DNA of 64,000 nucleotides from Pedobacter punctiformis. Its GTDB lineage: Bacteria > Bacteroidota > Bacteroidia > Sphingobacteriales > Sphingobacteriaceae. Within the stretch, counting starts at the first letter, position 1, and every line of letters starts with the position of its first letter. Location: positions 620,001-684,000 of the forward strand of contig NZ_JAPWGM010000001.1 in NCBI RefSeq assembly GCF_027213715.1. Reading direction: 5' to 3'. The position numbers and the translations under genes are program-made. A model generated the notes under the pieces. It saw nothing but the letters and a program-made list of their open reading frames with translations, searched no databases and was not told the origin of the DNA. Positions 25,476-33,269 of this stretch are shown one piece after another.

Positions 25476-26468
25476 CTAAATTTCTCTGGCGTACTTCTTC
25501 ACCATATCGTCAATAATCTGCGCTGTTTCATCCGGAAAATTAAATTGATGCTGCTGTGGGTTTTCTACCCAGTTTTTAATAATCGGCAACCAGTTTCGGG
25601 TACTGCCCCAAATTACAGGCAACCCAAATTGTTTTAAAGCATAAGCATTACATTGCTGCTCAAACTGAAAGCGCATCGGTGCTACTAATAGTTTTTTACC
25701 TAAATAAAGTGCTTCTGCAGGGCCTTCAAAGCCTCCACCAGTAAACATCCCTTCGCAGGTAGCCAGGCTTTTATTAAACTTTTCATTATTAACAGGTTCA
25801 ACCATTACATTGCCTTCCTGGTAAGCTACTTTATTATGCTTAGAAAACACATGCCATTGTACATCAGGAATTTGCACCAGTAATTTCACTAATCTTTTAT
25901 CGTCAATTGCTGGCAGATACACGGTATAATGACCAAGATTCTGGCATTCCATCTGCCTTATTTCTGCCCTGATTACCGGTGTATGAATAAAACGATCATA
26001 ACGATCAAAATGAAAACCAATGTGATGAGTTGTTGGGGCGTAATGACTTAAAATAACCTTACCCCAATCTATCGTTTTAGGCCTTGGCACTTTTTTAGAT
26101 TTAAAAGCAGCCTGATGACTCAGTGAAACACTTTCTATGCCCTGCAATTTACAGGCCCATGCACTTACGGGCTCAAAATCATTAACGATTAAATTATAAT
26201 CTTTTAAAGGCAATTGCTTCATATCTTTTCTGAAACGGAAAAGATTCATGTTTAACCAAGTTTTAAAATGATCTACACCACCTTTTTTACCAAAAATAAA
26301 ACTAAATCCATGCAACTGGTATTTTACAGGCTGACTCAGTTTTACATCGGCTTGGGTACCGCTTATTAAAATATCCAACTCACCATATTTTTGTAAAAGA
26401 GGAATAATTTCCCTCGCCCTACTGATATGACCATTGCCTGTTCCCTGTATTGCGTAAAGTATTTTCAT
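25476..26468 (-). CDS. GT-B glycosyltransferase (UDP-glycosyltransferase-like)
   Basis: 330 aa. It begins ILYAIQGTGNGHISRAREII, the glycine-rich start of MurG/GT28-like GT-B enzymes. The C-terminal domain has EGMFTGGGFEGPAEALYLGK near residues 235-254, a nucleotide-binding GGxxxxxE-type motif, and MRFQFEQQCNAYAL. It therefore probably transfers a sugar to a lipid or glycan acceptor at the membrane. The gene follows the LpxH-like phosphoesterase by 26 bp, suggesting a shared role in lipid or envelope metabolism. The substrate is unknown. Confidence 0.8.
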   Translation of the reverse strand: MKILYAIQGTGNGHISRAREIIPLLQKYGELDILISGTQADVKLSQPVKYQLHGFSFIFGKKGGVDHFKTWLNMNLFRFRKDMKQLPLKDYNLIVNDFEPVSAWACKLQGIESVSLSHQAAFKSKKVPRPKTIDWGKVILSHYAPTTHHIGFHFDRYDRFIHTPVIRAEIRQMECQNLGHYTVYLPAIDDKRLVKLLVQIPDVQWHVFSKHNKVAYQEGNVMVEPVNNEKFNKSLATCEGMFTGGGFEGPAEALYLGKKLLVAPMRFQFEQQCNAYALKQFGLPVIWGSTRNWLPIIKNWVENPQQHQFNFPDETAQIIDDMVKKYAREI

Positions 26469-26494
26469 TTTATTTGCCCGAATATCAATATTTA

Positions 26495-27346
26495 TTAGGC
26501 AATTTCATACTTAATATTGTTTAAAAGTAAATTTATATCCAGCTTACTTCTTAAATCTTCAGCATCCGACAGGATTCCTTCATCGGCTTCATCCTTTACA
26601 AAATCTTTGTACTCGTACTTAAAAATGCTCCAGCTTTGCTGATTATATTCCAGCGCCGTTAAACTCTCTACCCAGTCGCCACTGTTTAAATAGGTAACTT
26701 TACCATCTTCTGTATTAATTTCCCTTTTTTCAGCCTGGTGTATGTGTCCGCAAACTACATAATCGTAACCTTTTTCTATAGCCAGCTCTGCTGCAACCTG
26801 TTCAAAACTATTGATGAATTTTACAGCATCTTTAAACTTTGCCTTTATTTTTTTGGAGAAACTCATTTTCTCTTTACCCATTGCATTTAAAACCCAGTTT
26901 ACAAAGCTGTTGATCAGAATGAGTGTATCGTAACCAACTGCCCCCAGTTTGGCCAGCCATTTAGAATGCTGCATGGTTACATCAAATACATCCCCATGAA
27001 AAAACCAGGCTTTTTTACCGTCAAGTTCTAAAATCAGTTTATTTTGAAGATAAAATGAGCCCATTTCCATTCCATCAAATTTCCGCAGCATTTCATCATG
27101 ATTTCCGGTTAAATAATGAACCTTTACCCCCTCGGATACAAATTTCATTATTTTACGAATTACTTTCATATGGGCTTCGGGCCAGTAACTTTTACTAAAT
27201 TGCCATATATCAATAATATCACCGTTTAAGATTAGTGTTTTAGGTTTTATACTTTTCAGATATTTTAAAAGTTCTTTCGCATGGCAGCCATAGGTGCCCA
27301 GATGCACATCGGATATTACGACTACATCGACATTTCTTTTATCCAT
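26495..27346 (-). CDS. Metallophosphoesterase, LpxH-like (UDP-2,3-diacylglucosamine diphosphatase family)
   Basis: 283 aa. It has all five calcineurin-like motifs: ISDVHLG (residues 11-17), NGDIIDIWQ, GNHDEMLRKFD, FFHGDVFD and CGHIHQAEKRE. This order, with the HGD and GHIHQAE elements, fits the UDP-2,3-diacylglucosamine diphosphatase branch. Whether it is the lipid A enzyme or a paralogue cannot be told by eye, since Bacteroidota often carry several. It precedes a glycosyltransferase gene, perhaps acting on the same lipid-linked substrate. Confidence 0.82.
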   Translation of the reverse strand: MDKRNVDVVVISDVHLGTYGCHAKELLKYLKSIKPKTLILNGDIIDIWQFSKSYWPEAHMKVIRKIMKFVSEGVKVHYLTGNHDEMLRKFDGMEMGSFYLQNKLILELDGKKAWFFHGDVFDVTMQHSKWLAKLGAVGYDTLILINSFVNWVLNAMGKEKMSFSKKIKAKFKDAVKFINSFEQVAAELAIEKGYDYVVCGHIHQAEKREINTEDGKVTYLNSGDWVESLTALEYNQQSWSIFKYEYKDFVKDEADEGILSDAEDLRSKLDINLLLNNIKYEIA

Positions 27347-27417
27347 AAATAAGATTTTTTGGGGGCAAAAAATTGGGTACCGCCTGATTGAGGCAGTTTA
27401 AAAAAGAGAAAGTTGTA

Positions 27418-27513
27418 TTACCACTCTTCTTCCTCATCGAGTTTTACCTCAAAGGGGCTAAAGAAATAAAGTACAACAATTAATAAACAGATGGCAAAAA
27501 ATGATTCTAACAT
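27418..27513 (-). CDS. 31-aa membrane microprotein with acidic tail
   Basis: A small ORF starts at an ATG at 27513 and encodes MLESFFAICLLIVVLYFF followed by SPFEVKLDEEEEW. One hydrophobic helix (about residues 4-19) is followed by a short tail with five acidic residues and a terminal Trp. An exact -7 box TACCTTTG lies about 20 bp upstream, which makes expression likely. I do not recognise the peptide. It could regulate a membrane enzyme such as the downstream LpxH-like pair, but no evidence beyond proximity is available. Confidence 0.6.
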   Translation of the reverse strand: MLESFFAICLLIVVLYFFSPFEVKLDEEEEW

Positions 27514-27531
27514 ACTATCAGTTTTACAATA

Positions 27532-27559
27532 CAAAGGTAAGACGCTGTTTATCAAACAA
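27532..27559 (-). promoter_or_regulatory. Candidate promoter of the 31-aa microprotein
   Basis: The minus strand shows TTG (27557-27559), 17 bp, then TACCTTTG (27532-27539), an exact TAnnTTTG box. The spacer is slightly short. The predicted start near 27526 leaves a leader of roughly 13 nt. Confidence 0.55.
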
Positions 27560-27685
27560 ATGTTACGACATTGTTAAATTTTTAGCCGCATTTGATAAAG
27601 AATGTTAAAATGACATCAACAGGGGAAAAAAGACTACGATTTATCCATTCGTTACCTACCATGAAGCAAAAATAACCCCAAATAA

Positions 27686-27715
27686 AAACCCCATAAGATT
27701 TTTCCTACGGGGTTT
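27686..27715 (-). terminator. Rho-independent terminator after the YfhO-like gene
   Basis: On the minus strand AAACCCCGTAGG and CTTATGGGGTTT pair over 12 bp with two G-U pairs around a 6-nt loop, then T-rich sequence follows. The wobble pairs work only on the minus strand, which fixes orientation. It lies 20 bp beyond the stop at 27735. Confidence 0.85.
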
Positions 27716-27734
27716 AGTTCTTTTATAAAGGCCC

Positions 27735-30230
27735 TTATGCTTTAACGGCTTTCTTTTTTTTGTTTTCTAAATAAATACCAAAAGCTAAACCTGCTAATAA
27801 TAAAACAGTACCTGCCAAAGATATTTGCTCTCCGGTGTAATAAGATGCCGGATGGAAAATAAATTCAAGTTTATGATTGCCAGCTTCCAGTTGTGCAGCC
27901 CGTAAAACGTAATCAGCTCTAAAATATGGTTTTTCAACCCCATCGATAAACATTTTCCAGCCTTTATCGTAATAGATTTCTGAGAAAACAGCTACTACAT
28001 CTTTGGCACTTGAATATTCGTAAGTTAAATGATCAGGGTTGTAATTGGTTAATTTAATAAAACCTTCCTGGCCACTACCAAGGCGTTTTGTATCAATTAA
28101 GCCTTTATAACTTTCATCAACAATAGCTTCTTTTTTAGGATCGAAACTGCTGATTGCTTTCATTTCTTCGTCTGCATTTTTAGCAAATTGTACACTTGGT
28201 ACAAACCATGCATTTCCGGCAGCGCTAGCATTACGTTCCATTTTATACGATCCGTTTTGAGGATCCTGTGAAATGATATATTTGGTATTCAACATATCCA
28301 AAACATCATGATTTATGCTCTTTGCAAATTGATTCTGAATTAATTCATCGTAACGTTTTAGTTTAGCCGCGTGATAACCACCTATCGTTTTATGAAAGGC
28401 AGAGGTGCTTGCTGTATTAAAAGTATTAACTGACTGATCGTAAACCCTGAAGTTAGGGTCTTTATCAGCCAGAATGAAATTATCAACGTCACGAGGTTGA
28501 AAATAAGTTTCCAGTGAAGATTTACTTTCGAAGTTGTTATTGTTTAAGTACCTTTTATCGATCTGCCACATATCAACCAATACCGCTAAAGCCAATAAAC
28601 CGAAAGCAAATTGCATATTCATTTTTTTAGTAATGAATGCCCAAACAATACCAAAACCGGCTAAAATGAAGAAGAATGAACGGAATGCATCGGTACGTGC
28701 AATAGAAATCCGGTCATCAACCAAAGCGTTTGCAATTTTTTGTGCAATGCTTGCATTGTTTTGAAGACTTTGTGTAAGCGCCTGAACAATTTCCAGGTGG
28801 TTTGAGGCTTTAAAGCTGAAAAATAAGGTTGGTGCAATCCCTACCAGCAATGCAAAACCACCAGTAAGACCTGCTGACCAGGTTAATTTTTTAACTAAAA
28901 CTTTTTGATCAATATTACCTTCCTGTGCTTCTTTTAAAGCCAAAAGAGCCAAAACAGGAACCATTAAACCAACTACCGCTAAGATAGATTCAACTGCTCT
29001 AAATTTGTTGTATAGTGGAAAATAGTTAAAGAATATATCACTGATGTAAGGAAAGTTTTTTCCGTAAGAAAGTAAAATGAATAATATGGTTGTAAATAAA
29101 ATCCACCATTTTAAAGGACTTCGAACGATAAATAAACCGAACACAAAAAGAAAGCAAATGATGGCTCCAAAATAGTAACCACCCTGGGTAAAAGGTTTTT
29201 CGCCCCAATATTGCTGCATATTTAATTGTTGCCCTAAGGATAGAATAGCTTGTTTAGTTTGATTCTCGTCACCTCCGGTAATTTCAGAAACTGCTTTATA
29301 CATATTGCTTTCCGGCTTAACCAAAACTTCCGAGCTTGTTGCACCTCCGTATAAATCAGGAATTAGAAAGGTAAAACTCTCTCCTACGCCCTGGCTCCAT
29401 TGGTAAGCATATTCTTTTGACATGCCTGCATCCTTTGCTGTGGCTGTTGAGGTTAAATTAGATTTACCGCGGTTGGTTTCTTTTGCATACTCGGCTGTTG
29501 ACCATAATAAACTGGCGTTAATCATTACGGCAATTACAATCGATAATGCCAGAAAACCAAAAGCTTTACCAAGCGCACTTAGTGTTTTTGTTTTATAAGC
29601 CTGATAAATTTCGACCAAAACAAAAACAAGAATAGCAAGAAAAAGATAATAGGTCATTTGTACGTGATTGGTCCTGATTTCCAGTGCCAAAAACAACGCA
29701 GTTAAACTAGCGCCATACCAGTACCTGCCCCTGAGTGTTAAAATTATACCCGCTATTATTGGTGCAAAAAAACCAATTGCTAAGGCCTTGCTACTGTGTC
29801 CGCTGGCAATTAGTACAAAATTATAGGTTGTAAAGGTAAATGCAATGGCACCTGCCGCCGCGAGCCAGGGATTAATTCTTAATACAATAAATAAGAAATA
29901 AGATCCAAAAAGCAATAATAAAACCGTTCCAACCGGATTAGGCAGTGCTTTGGTAATTATAGCAATACCATAGGTAGCACCATTATAAGCATATTGAACC
30001 CAAATTTGATAAGCCGGCATACCGCCGAACATTTGATTTGTCCAAAGAGGGCCTTTTCCATCCTTCTCTTTAAAATCCATAATCTCTTTTTGCATGGCCT
30101 GCGATTGAAGCACATCACTTTGTGCTGGCGCTTTACCCTGTAAAACAGGACTGAAGTAGGCAAACGTAATGACTACAAAAATTGCAATAATGGCTAAATG
30201 GATGCCATTTTTATTAAACCAGTTATTCAT
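27735..30230 (-). CDS. YfhO family membrane protein, probable GT-C-type glycosyltransferase
   Basis: 831 aa. An N-terminal membrane helix and about twelve further helices are followed by a soluble C-terminal domain (residues about 580-790) and one last helix near residue 800, as in YfhO. Typical features are SDVLQSQAMQKEIMDF in the first extracytoplasmic loop, LWTNQMFGGMPAYQI, and the C-terminal SEIYYDKGWKMFIDGVEKPY. YfhO proteins are GT-C-like and are linked to glycosylation of lipoteichoic acid in Firmicutes; the Bacteroidota substrate is unknown. Closed by the terminator at 27686. Confidence 0.88.
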   Translation of the reverse strand: MNNWFNKNGIHLAIIAIFVVITFAYFSPVLQGKAPAQSDVLQSQAMQKEIMDFKEKDGKGPLWTNQMFGGMPAYQIWVQYAYNGATYGIAIITKALPNPVGTVLLLLFGSYFLFIVLRINPWLAAAGAIAFTFTTYNFVLIASGHSSKALAIGFFAPIIAGIILTLRGRYWYGASLTALFLALEIRTNHVQMTYYLFLAILVFVLVEIYQAYKTKTLSALGKAFGFLALSIVIAVMINASLLWSTAEYAKETNRGKSNLTSTATAKDAGMSKEYAYQWSQGVGESFTFLIPDLYGGATSSEVLVKPESNMYKAVSEITGGDENQTKQAILSLGQQLNMQQYWGEKPFTQGGYYFGAIICFLFVFGLFIVRSPLKWWILFTTILFILLSYGKNFPYISDIFFNYFPLYNKFRAVESILAVVGLMVPVLALLALKEAQEGNIDQKVLVKKLTWSAGLTGGFALLVGIAPTLFFSFKASNHLEIVQALTQSLQNNASIAQKIANALVDDRISIARTDAFRSFFFILAGFGIVWAFITKKMNMQFAFGLLALAVLVDMWQIDKRYLNNNNFESKSSLETYFQPRDVDNFILADKDPNFRVYDQSVNTFNTASTSAFHKTIGGYHAAKLKRYDELIQNQFAKSINHDVLDMLNTKYIISQDPQNGSYKMERNASAAGNAWFVPSVQFAKNADEEMKAISSFDPKKEAIVDESYKGLIDTKRLGSGQEGFIKLTNYNPDHLTYEYSSAKDVVAVFSEIYYDKGWKMFIDGVEKPYFRADYVLRAAQLEAGNHKLEFIFHPASYYTGEQISLAGTVLLLAGLAFGIYLENKKKKAVKA

Positions 30231-30258
30231 TAAGGTTTGTTTAAGTTTAAACGAATGT

Positions 30259-30266
30259 CAAAAATA
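30259..30266 (-). promoter_or_regulatory. Candidate -7 box (TATTTTTG) of the YfhO-like gene
   Basis: The minus strand reads TATTTTTG, an exact TAnnTTTG match, 28 bp before the ATG at 30230. No TTG is visible at the expected upstream spacing, so confidence is moderate. Confidence 0.42.
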
Positions 30267-30301
30267 AAAAATTGAGCGGTATAAAAAAGGAATTAATTGC
30301 A

Positions 30302-30342
30302 TGCCCGGGTAATAAAAATTATATTCATTCAAAGCCCGGGCA
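30302..30342. repeat. GC-rich inverted repeat TGCCCGGG / CCCGGGCA
   Basis: Perfect 8-bp arms at 30302-30309 and 30335-30342 surround an AT-rich 25-bp spacer. They stand out in a very AT-rich intergenic region between two divergent genes. No T-tract follows on either strand, so a terminator is unlikely; a protein-binding site is possible. Confidence 0.5.
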
Positions 30343-30402
30343 ACTTATCAATTTTTATGACGGCTTAAAAACATCCTTTTAGTAAGAACTTTCAAAAAAA
30401 AT

Positions 30403-30428
30403 AAACTTTCAATAATTATTGAAAGTTT
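30403..30428. promoter_or_regulatory. Perfect 26-bp palindrome, probable operator of the GbsR-like regulator
   Basis: The sequence AAACTTTCAATAA joined to TTATTGAAAGTTT is a perfect palindrome. Its right arm contains the TTG (30419-30421) of the regulator's own promoter, so a bound dimer would block RNA polymerase. A partial half-site, GAACTTTCAAA, lies at 30387-30397. MarR/GbsR-type regulators bind such palindromes and are usually autoregulated; binding by this protein is inferred. Confidence 0.65.
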
Positions 30429-30448
30429 AAAAAAACTATTTATATTTG
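30419..30448 (+). promoter_or_regulatory. Strong Bacteroidota promoter of the GbsR-like gene
   Basis: TTG (30419-30421), exactly 19 bp, then TATATTTG (30441-30448), both matching the Bacteroidota consensus TTG-N19-TAnnTTTG. The ATG at 30452 starts 4 bp after the box, so the transcript would be leaderless or nearly so. It is overlapped by the palindrome at 30403-30428. Confidence 0.7.
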
Positions 30449-30451
30449 TTC

Positions 30452-30958
30452 ATGGAATTAGCAGCAGCAAAACTGAAATTTATTGAAGCATGGGGCAAAT
30501 TAGGCTCTGAATGGGGAATAAACAGAACGATGGCTCAGGTACATGCCTTGTTGTTAATTTCTGCTGAGGCACTCACAACTGAAGAAATTATGGAGAACTT
30601 AAGTATTTCGAGAGGAAATGCCAACATGACACTCCGCGATTTAATTGGTTGGGGGCTCATTGAAAAGCAACATAAAGCTGGTGAAAGAAAAGAATATTTT
30701 TTTGCAGATAAAGATGTTTGGAACATTGCCCGCCAAGTGGCTAAAGAACGTAAGAAAAGAGAACTTGAGCCTGTTTTAAAAGTACTTACCGAATTATCTA
30801 CGGTAGAAGGTGATGAAAAAGATCCGGAATTTAAAACATTTAAAAAATCGATAAATGACATTAATAAATTAGCCAATAATGTAGATAAAACACTGGAAAC
30901 CATGCTAAAAGCAGAAGAAAGCTGGTTCTGGGGTTCGGTGTTAAAAGTTTTTAAATAA
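30452..30958 (+). CDS. GbsR/MarR-like transcriptional regulator
   Basis: 168 aa from the ATG at 30452; an upstream TTG in frame lies within the -7 box and cannot be the start. The N-terminal winged helix-turn-helix covers residues about 20-75: GINRTMAQVHALLLISAEAL, TTEEIMENLSISRGNANMTL and RDLIGWGLIEKQHKAGERKE. This is the GbsR branch of the MarR superfamily. The C-terminal half is a helical dimerisation region. It heads a plus-strand group with a thiol-oxidoreductase-like protein, an SDR protein and an SRPBCC protein. Its promoter is overlapped by a perfect palindrome, suggesting autorepression. The effector is unknown. Confidence 0.88.
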   Translation: MELAAAKLKFIEAWGKLGSEWGINRTMAQVHALLLISAEALTTEEIMENLSISRGNANMTLRDLIGWGLIEKQHKAGERKEYFFADKDVWNIARQVAKERKKRELEPVLKVLTELSTVEGDEKDPEFKTFKKSINDINKLANNVDKTLETMLKAEESWFWGSVLKVFK

Positions 30959-30969
30959 AGAAATACTCA

Positions 30970-30996
30970 ATTAAGCCTTAATCGGCTTAATTTTTT
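30970..30996 (+). terminator. Hairpin plus T-tract between the GbsR-like and DCC genes
   Basis: The arms ATTAAGCC (30970-30977) and GGCTTAAT (30984-30991) flank a 6-nt loop and run into six T. It starts 12 bp past the regulator stop. It could end the regulator transcript or lower readthrough into the next genes. Confidence 0.7.
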
Positions 30997-31042
30997 AAAT
31001 CAAACTTTCATTTTTTACTGAAAATACTAAAAATAAAAGAAT

Positions 31043-31858
31043 ATGAAAACGCTTGAAAACCATGTGATCTTATTCGATGAAGAATGCCCAATGTGCAACC
31101 TTTATACCAAAACTTTTACTCACACAGGTATGCTTCCGCAAAATGGCCGTGAGGCTTATCAAAAAATGCCAGATGAGATTTGTACACTGGTAGATCGGCA
31201 AAGAGCTGTAAACGAAATTGCTTTGGTCAATACAAAAACCGGAGAAGTGCTTTATGGTATTCACAGTTTATTTAAAGTAATTGGAAATGCTGCTCCTATT
31301 TTAAATCCATTATTTGCGCTTCGCCCATTTATCTGGCTTATGACTAAATTCTATGCTTTTATCTCTTACAATAGAAAAGTCATTATCCCGGCCGAAGTTA
31401 AAGATCATCAAATGCAGCCAACGTTCAAACTTAGGTATCGTTTGGCCTATTTATTATTTACCTGGCTTATTACAGCCTATATTTTAACCAGTTACGCACA
31501 TTTACTAACCGATTTTGTCCCTTTGGGCAATCAATACCGTGAATATTTAATTTGTGGCGGTCAGCTATTTTTTCAGGGTGCTATAATTCTCCTTTATAAA
31601 AAAGATAAGCTTTGGGATTACCTCGGAAACTTGATGACCATTTCTTTTGCCGGTTCTCTGCTCCTGCTTCCAGTCTTAATGGCTGCAAAATACTTCACTT
31701 TCCATCCAATATTTTTTATTGCGTACTTTTTAGAGGTCGCTGGTTTGATGTTATTAGAACATCTGCGCAGAAGTAAAATTTTAAAATCAGGCTATTTGCT
31801 CAGCATTACCTGGGTTATTTACCGCTTAATTGTTTTAGGTTTAATTTTTAGTTTATAA
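31043..31858 (+). CDS. DCC family (DUF393) thiol-disulfide oxidoreductase-like membrane protein
   Basis: 271 aa. The N-terminal thioredoxin-like domain begins ILFDEECPMCNLYTKTF, with a CxxC pair at residues 15-18 and the preceding acidic residues that mark the DCC family (YuxK-like). LYGIHSLFKVIGN and PFIWLMTKFYAFISYNR complete the domain. From about residue 130 there are four or five membrane helices, an extension not present in plain YuxK proteins. Probably a membrane-bound redox protein. It is separated from the GbsR-like gene by a terminator and a second operator-like sequence, and from the SDR gene by 4 bp. Confidence 0.82.
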   Translation: MKTLENHVILFDEECPMCNLYTKTFTHTGMLPQNGREAYQKMPDEICTLVDRQRAVNEIALVNTKTGEVLYGIHSLFKVIGNAAPILNPLFALRPFIWLMTKFYAFISYNRKVIIPAEVKDHQMQPTFKLRYRLAYLLFTWLITAYILTSYAHLLTDFVPLGNQYREYLICGGQLFFQGAIILLYKKDKLWDYLGNLMTISFAGSLLLLPVLMAAKYFTFHPIFFIAYFLEVAGLMLLEHLRRSKILKSGYLLSITWVIYRLIVLGLIFSL

Positions 31859-31862
31859 AAAC

Positions 31863-32789
31863 ATGAGATACGGAAAAATTATTTTGGTTGGCGGAAATGG
31901 CTATGTTGGAGGAGTTTTAGCCAATAACTTTAGCGGCATTGCTGATGAAGTGATTATTATTTCAAGAAAACCTGATGCTCGGAAAGGAAATATAAAGACT
32001 GTGTTATGGGACGGAAAAACACCCGGTGAATGGCAAAATGAACTAACAGGAGCAGATTTACTGGTTAATCTTTGTGGCAAAAATGTGAATTGCCGTTATA
32101 CGACCAAAAACCGGGCAGAGATTATAAGTTCAAGGCTAGTGCCTACTCAATTGCTTGGTGAAGTTATAAACCACATGGATAATCCACCAAAACTCTGGAT
32201 CAATGTAACTTCTGCCACTATTTACCGCCACGCAGAAGATCATCCTCAGGACGAACTTAGCGGTGAAATTGGTTATGGCTTTTCTATTGAGGTTTGTAAA
32301 CTTTGGGAGGCTTGTTTTTTTGAAAGCAAAACCCCAAAAACACGTAAAATAGCGCTCCGTATGGGTATTGTTATCGGCAGAAAAGACGGTGCTTTCCCTC
32401 GTCTTCTTAATTTAGTTAAATTGGGGATGGGCGGTAAACAAGGTGATGGTCAGCAATATGTAAGCTGGATACACGAACAAGATGTTGCGCTAAGTATTGA
32501 ATGGCTAATTAATCAACCCGAGATTAATGGCGTGGTTAATTGTACCGCACCGGATGCTATAAAAAATGAAGTTTTGATGGCTACCATCAGAAAAGCTTAT
32601 GGCATGCCCCTCGGGTTACCCGCACCTGCATGGCTTTTAGAATTTGGGGCTAAATTAATTGGAACGGAAACAGAACTCATCCTGAAAAGCCGCTGGGTTA
32701 AACCAACCGTTTTAATTCAAAATGGGTTCCGTTTTCAATATGGAAAATTGGAAGATGCTGTACATGATATTATTAGCCTGAGGATTTAA
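31863..32789 (+). CDS. TIGR01777 / YfcH-like SDR family epimerase
   Basis: 308 aa. GGNGYVGG at residues 10-17 is the dinucleotide-binding motif, followed by VLWDGKTPGEWQNELTGADL and LVNLCGKNVNCRYT, which are characteristic of TIGR01777. The C-terminal DUF1731 domain has MPLGLPAPAWLLEFGAKLIG and TELILKSRWVKPTVLIQNGF. The substrate is not known in any member I can name. Relatives are often linked to SRPBCC proteins and photolyase genes in light-induced regulons of other bacteria. It lies between the DCC and SRPBCC genes with 2-4 bp gaps, so a single mRNA is very likely. Confidence 0.9.
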   Translation: MRYGKIILVGGNGYVGGVLANNFSGIADEVIIISRKPDARKGNIKTVLWDGKTPGEWQNELTGADLLVNLCGKNVNCRYTTKNRAEIISSRLVPTQLLGEVINHMDNPPKLWINVTSATIYRHAEDHPQDELSGEIGYGFSIEVCKLWEACFFESKTPKTRKIALRMGIVIGRKDGAFPRLLNLVKLGMGGKQGDGQQYVSWIHEQDVALSIEWLINQPEINGVVNCTAPDAIKNEVLMATIRKAYGMPLGLPAPAWLLEFGAKLIGTETELILKSRWVKPTVLIQNGFRFQYGKLEDAVHDIISLRI

Positions 32790-32791
32790 CT

Positions 32792-33265
32792 ATGCCTAAA
32801 ATTTTGCTTAAAACTATGATAGATGCTCCCATTGAGAACTGTTTCGATTTATCCAGAAGCATCGATTTGCATGTTCAATCGATGAGTTCATCCAAAGAAC
32901 AGGCGATAGCTGGTAAAACTTATGGATATATAGAACTAAATGAGGCGGTAACATGGAAGGCTAAACATTTTGGCTTTACTTTTCAAATGACAAATGAAAT
33001 TACCAAATTAAATAAACCCATCGAATTTATTGACGAGATGATAAAAGGGCCTTTCAAGAAACTAAAGCACATCCATCAATTCAGATCAGTGAATTATCAA
33101 ACCGAAATGACAGATATTTTTATATACTGTTCGCCATTCGGAATTTTTGGTTACCTGGCAGAAAAATTATTCTTAAATAACTATATGAAGAAATTGTTAA
33201 TGAAAAGGAATGCGGTTATAAAAACACAGGTAGAAAAAAAGCCTGAAACAAGTTTCAGGCTTTAG
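32792..33265 (+). CDS. SRPBCC (START-like) ligand-binding domain protein
   Basis: 157 aa. It opens with MPKILLKTMIDAPIENCFDL and SRSIDLHVQSM, the usual first strand and helix of SRPBCC proteins in this genomic setting. ELNEAVTWKAKHFGFTFQMT and IDEMIKGPFKKLKHIHQF complete the helix-grip fold. Such proteins bind hydrophobic ligands or lipids in a cavity; the ligand here is unknown. Its last codons form the left part of a bidirectional terminator (33238-33263). It starts 2 bp after the SDR gene. Confidence 0.85.
   Translation: MPKILLKTMIDAPIENCFDLSRSIDLHVQSMSSSKEQAIAGKTYGYIELNEAVTWKAKHFGFTFQMTNEITKLNKPIEFIDEMIKGPFKKLKHIHQFRSVNYQTEMTDIFIYCSPFGIFGYLAEKLFLNNYMKKLLMKRNAVIKTQVEKKPETSFRL
33238..33263. 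terminator. Bidirectional terminator embedded in the 3' end of the SRPBCC gene
   Basis: The arms AAAGCCTGAAAC and GTTTCAGGCTTT form a 12-bp perfect inverted repeat with a 2-nt centre (in practice a 4-6 nt loop). The plus strand continues AGGTTTTTATTT. The minus strand continues into seven T in total. It can serve both the SRPBCC gene and the convergent DUF4834 gene, whose stop lies 6 bp away. Confidence 0.8.
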
Positions 33266-33269
33266 GTTT

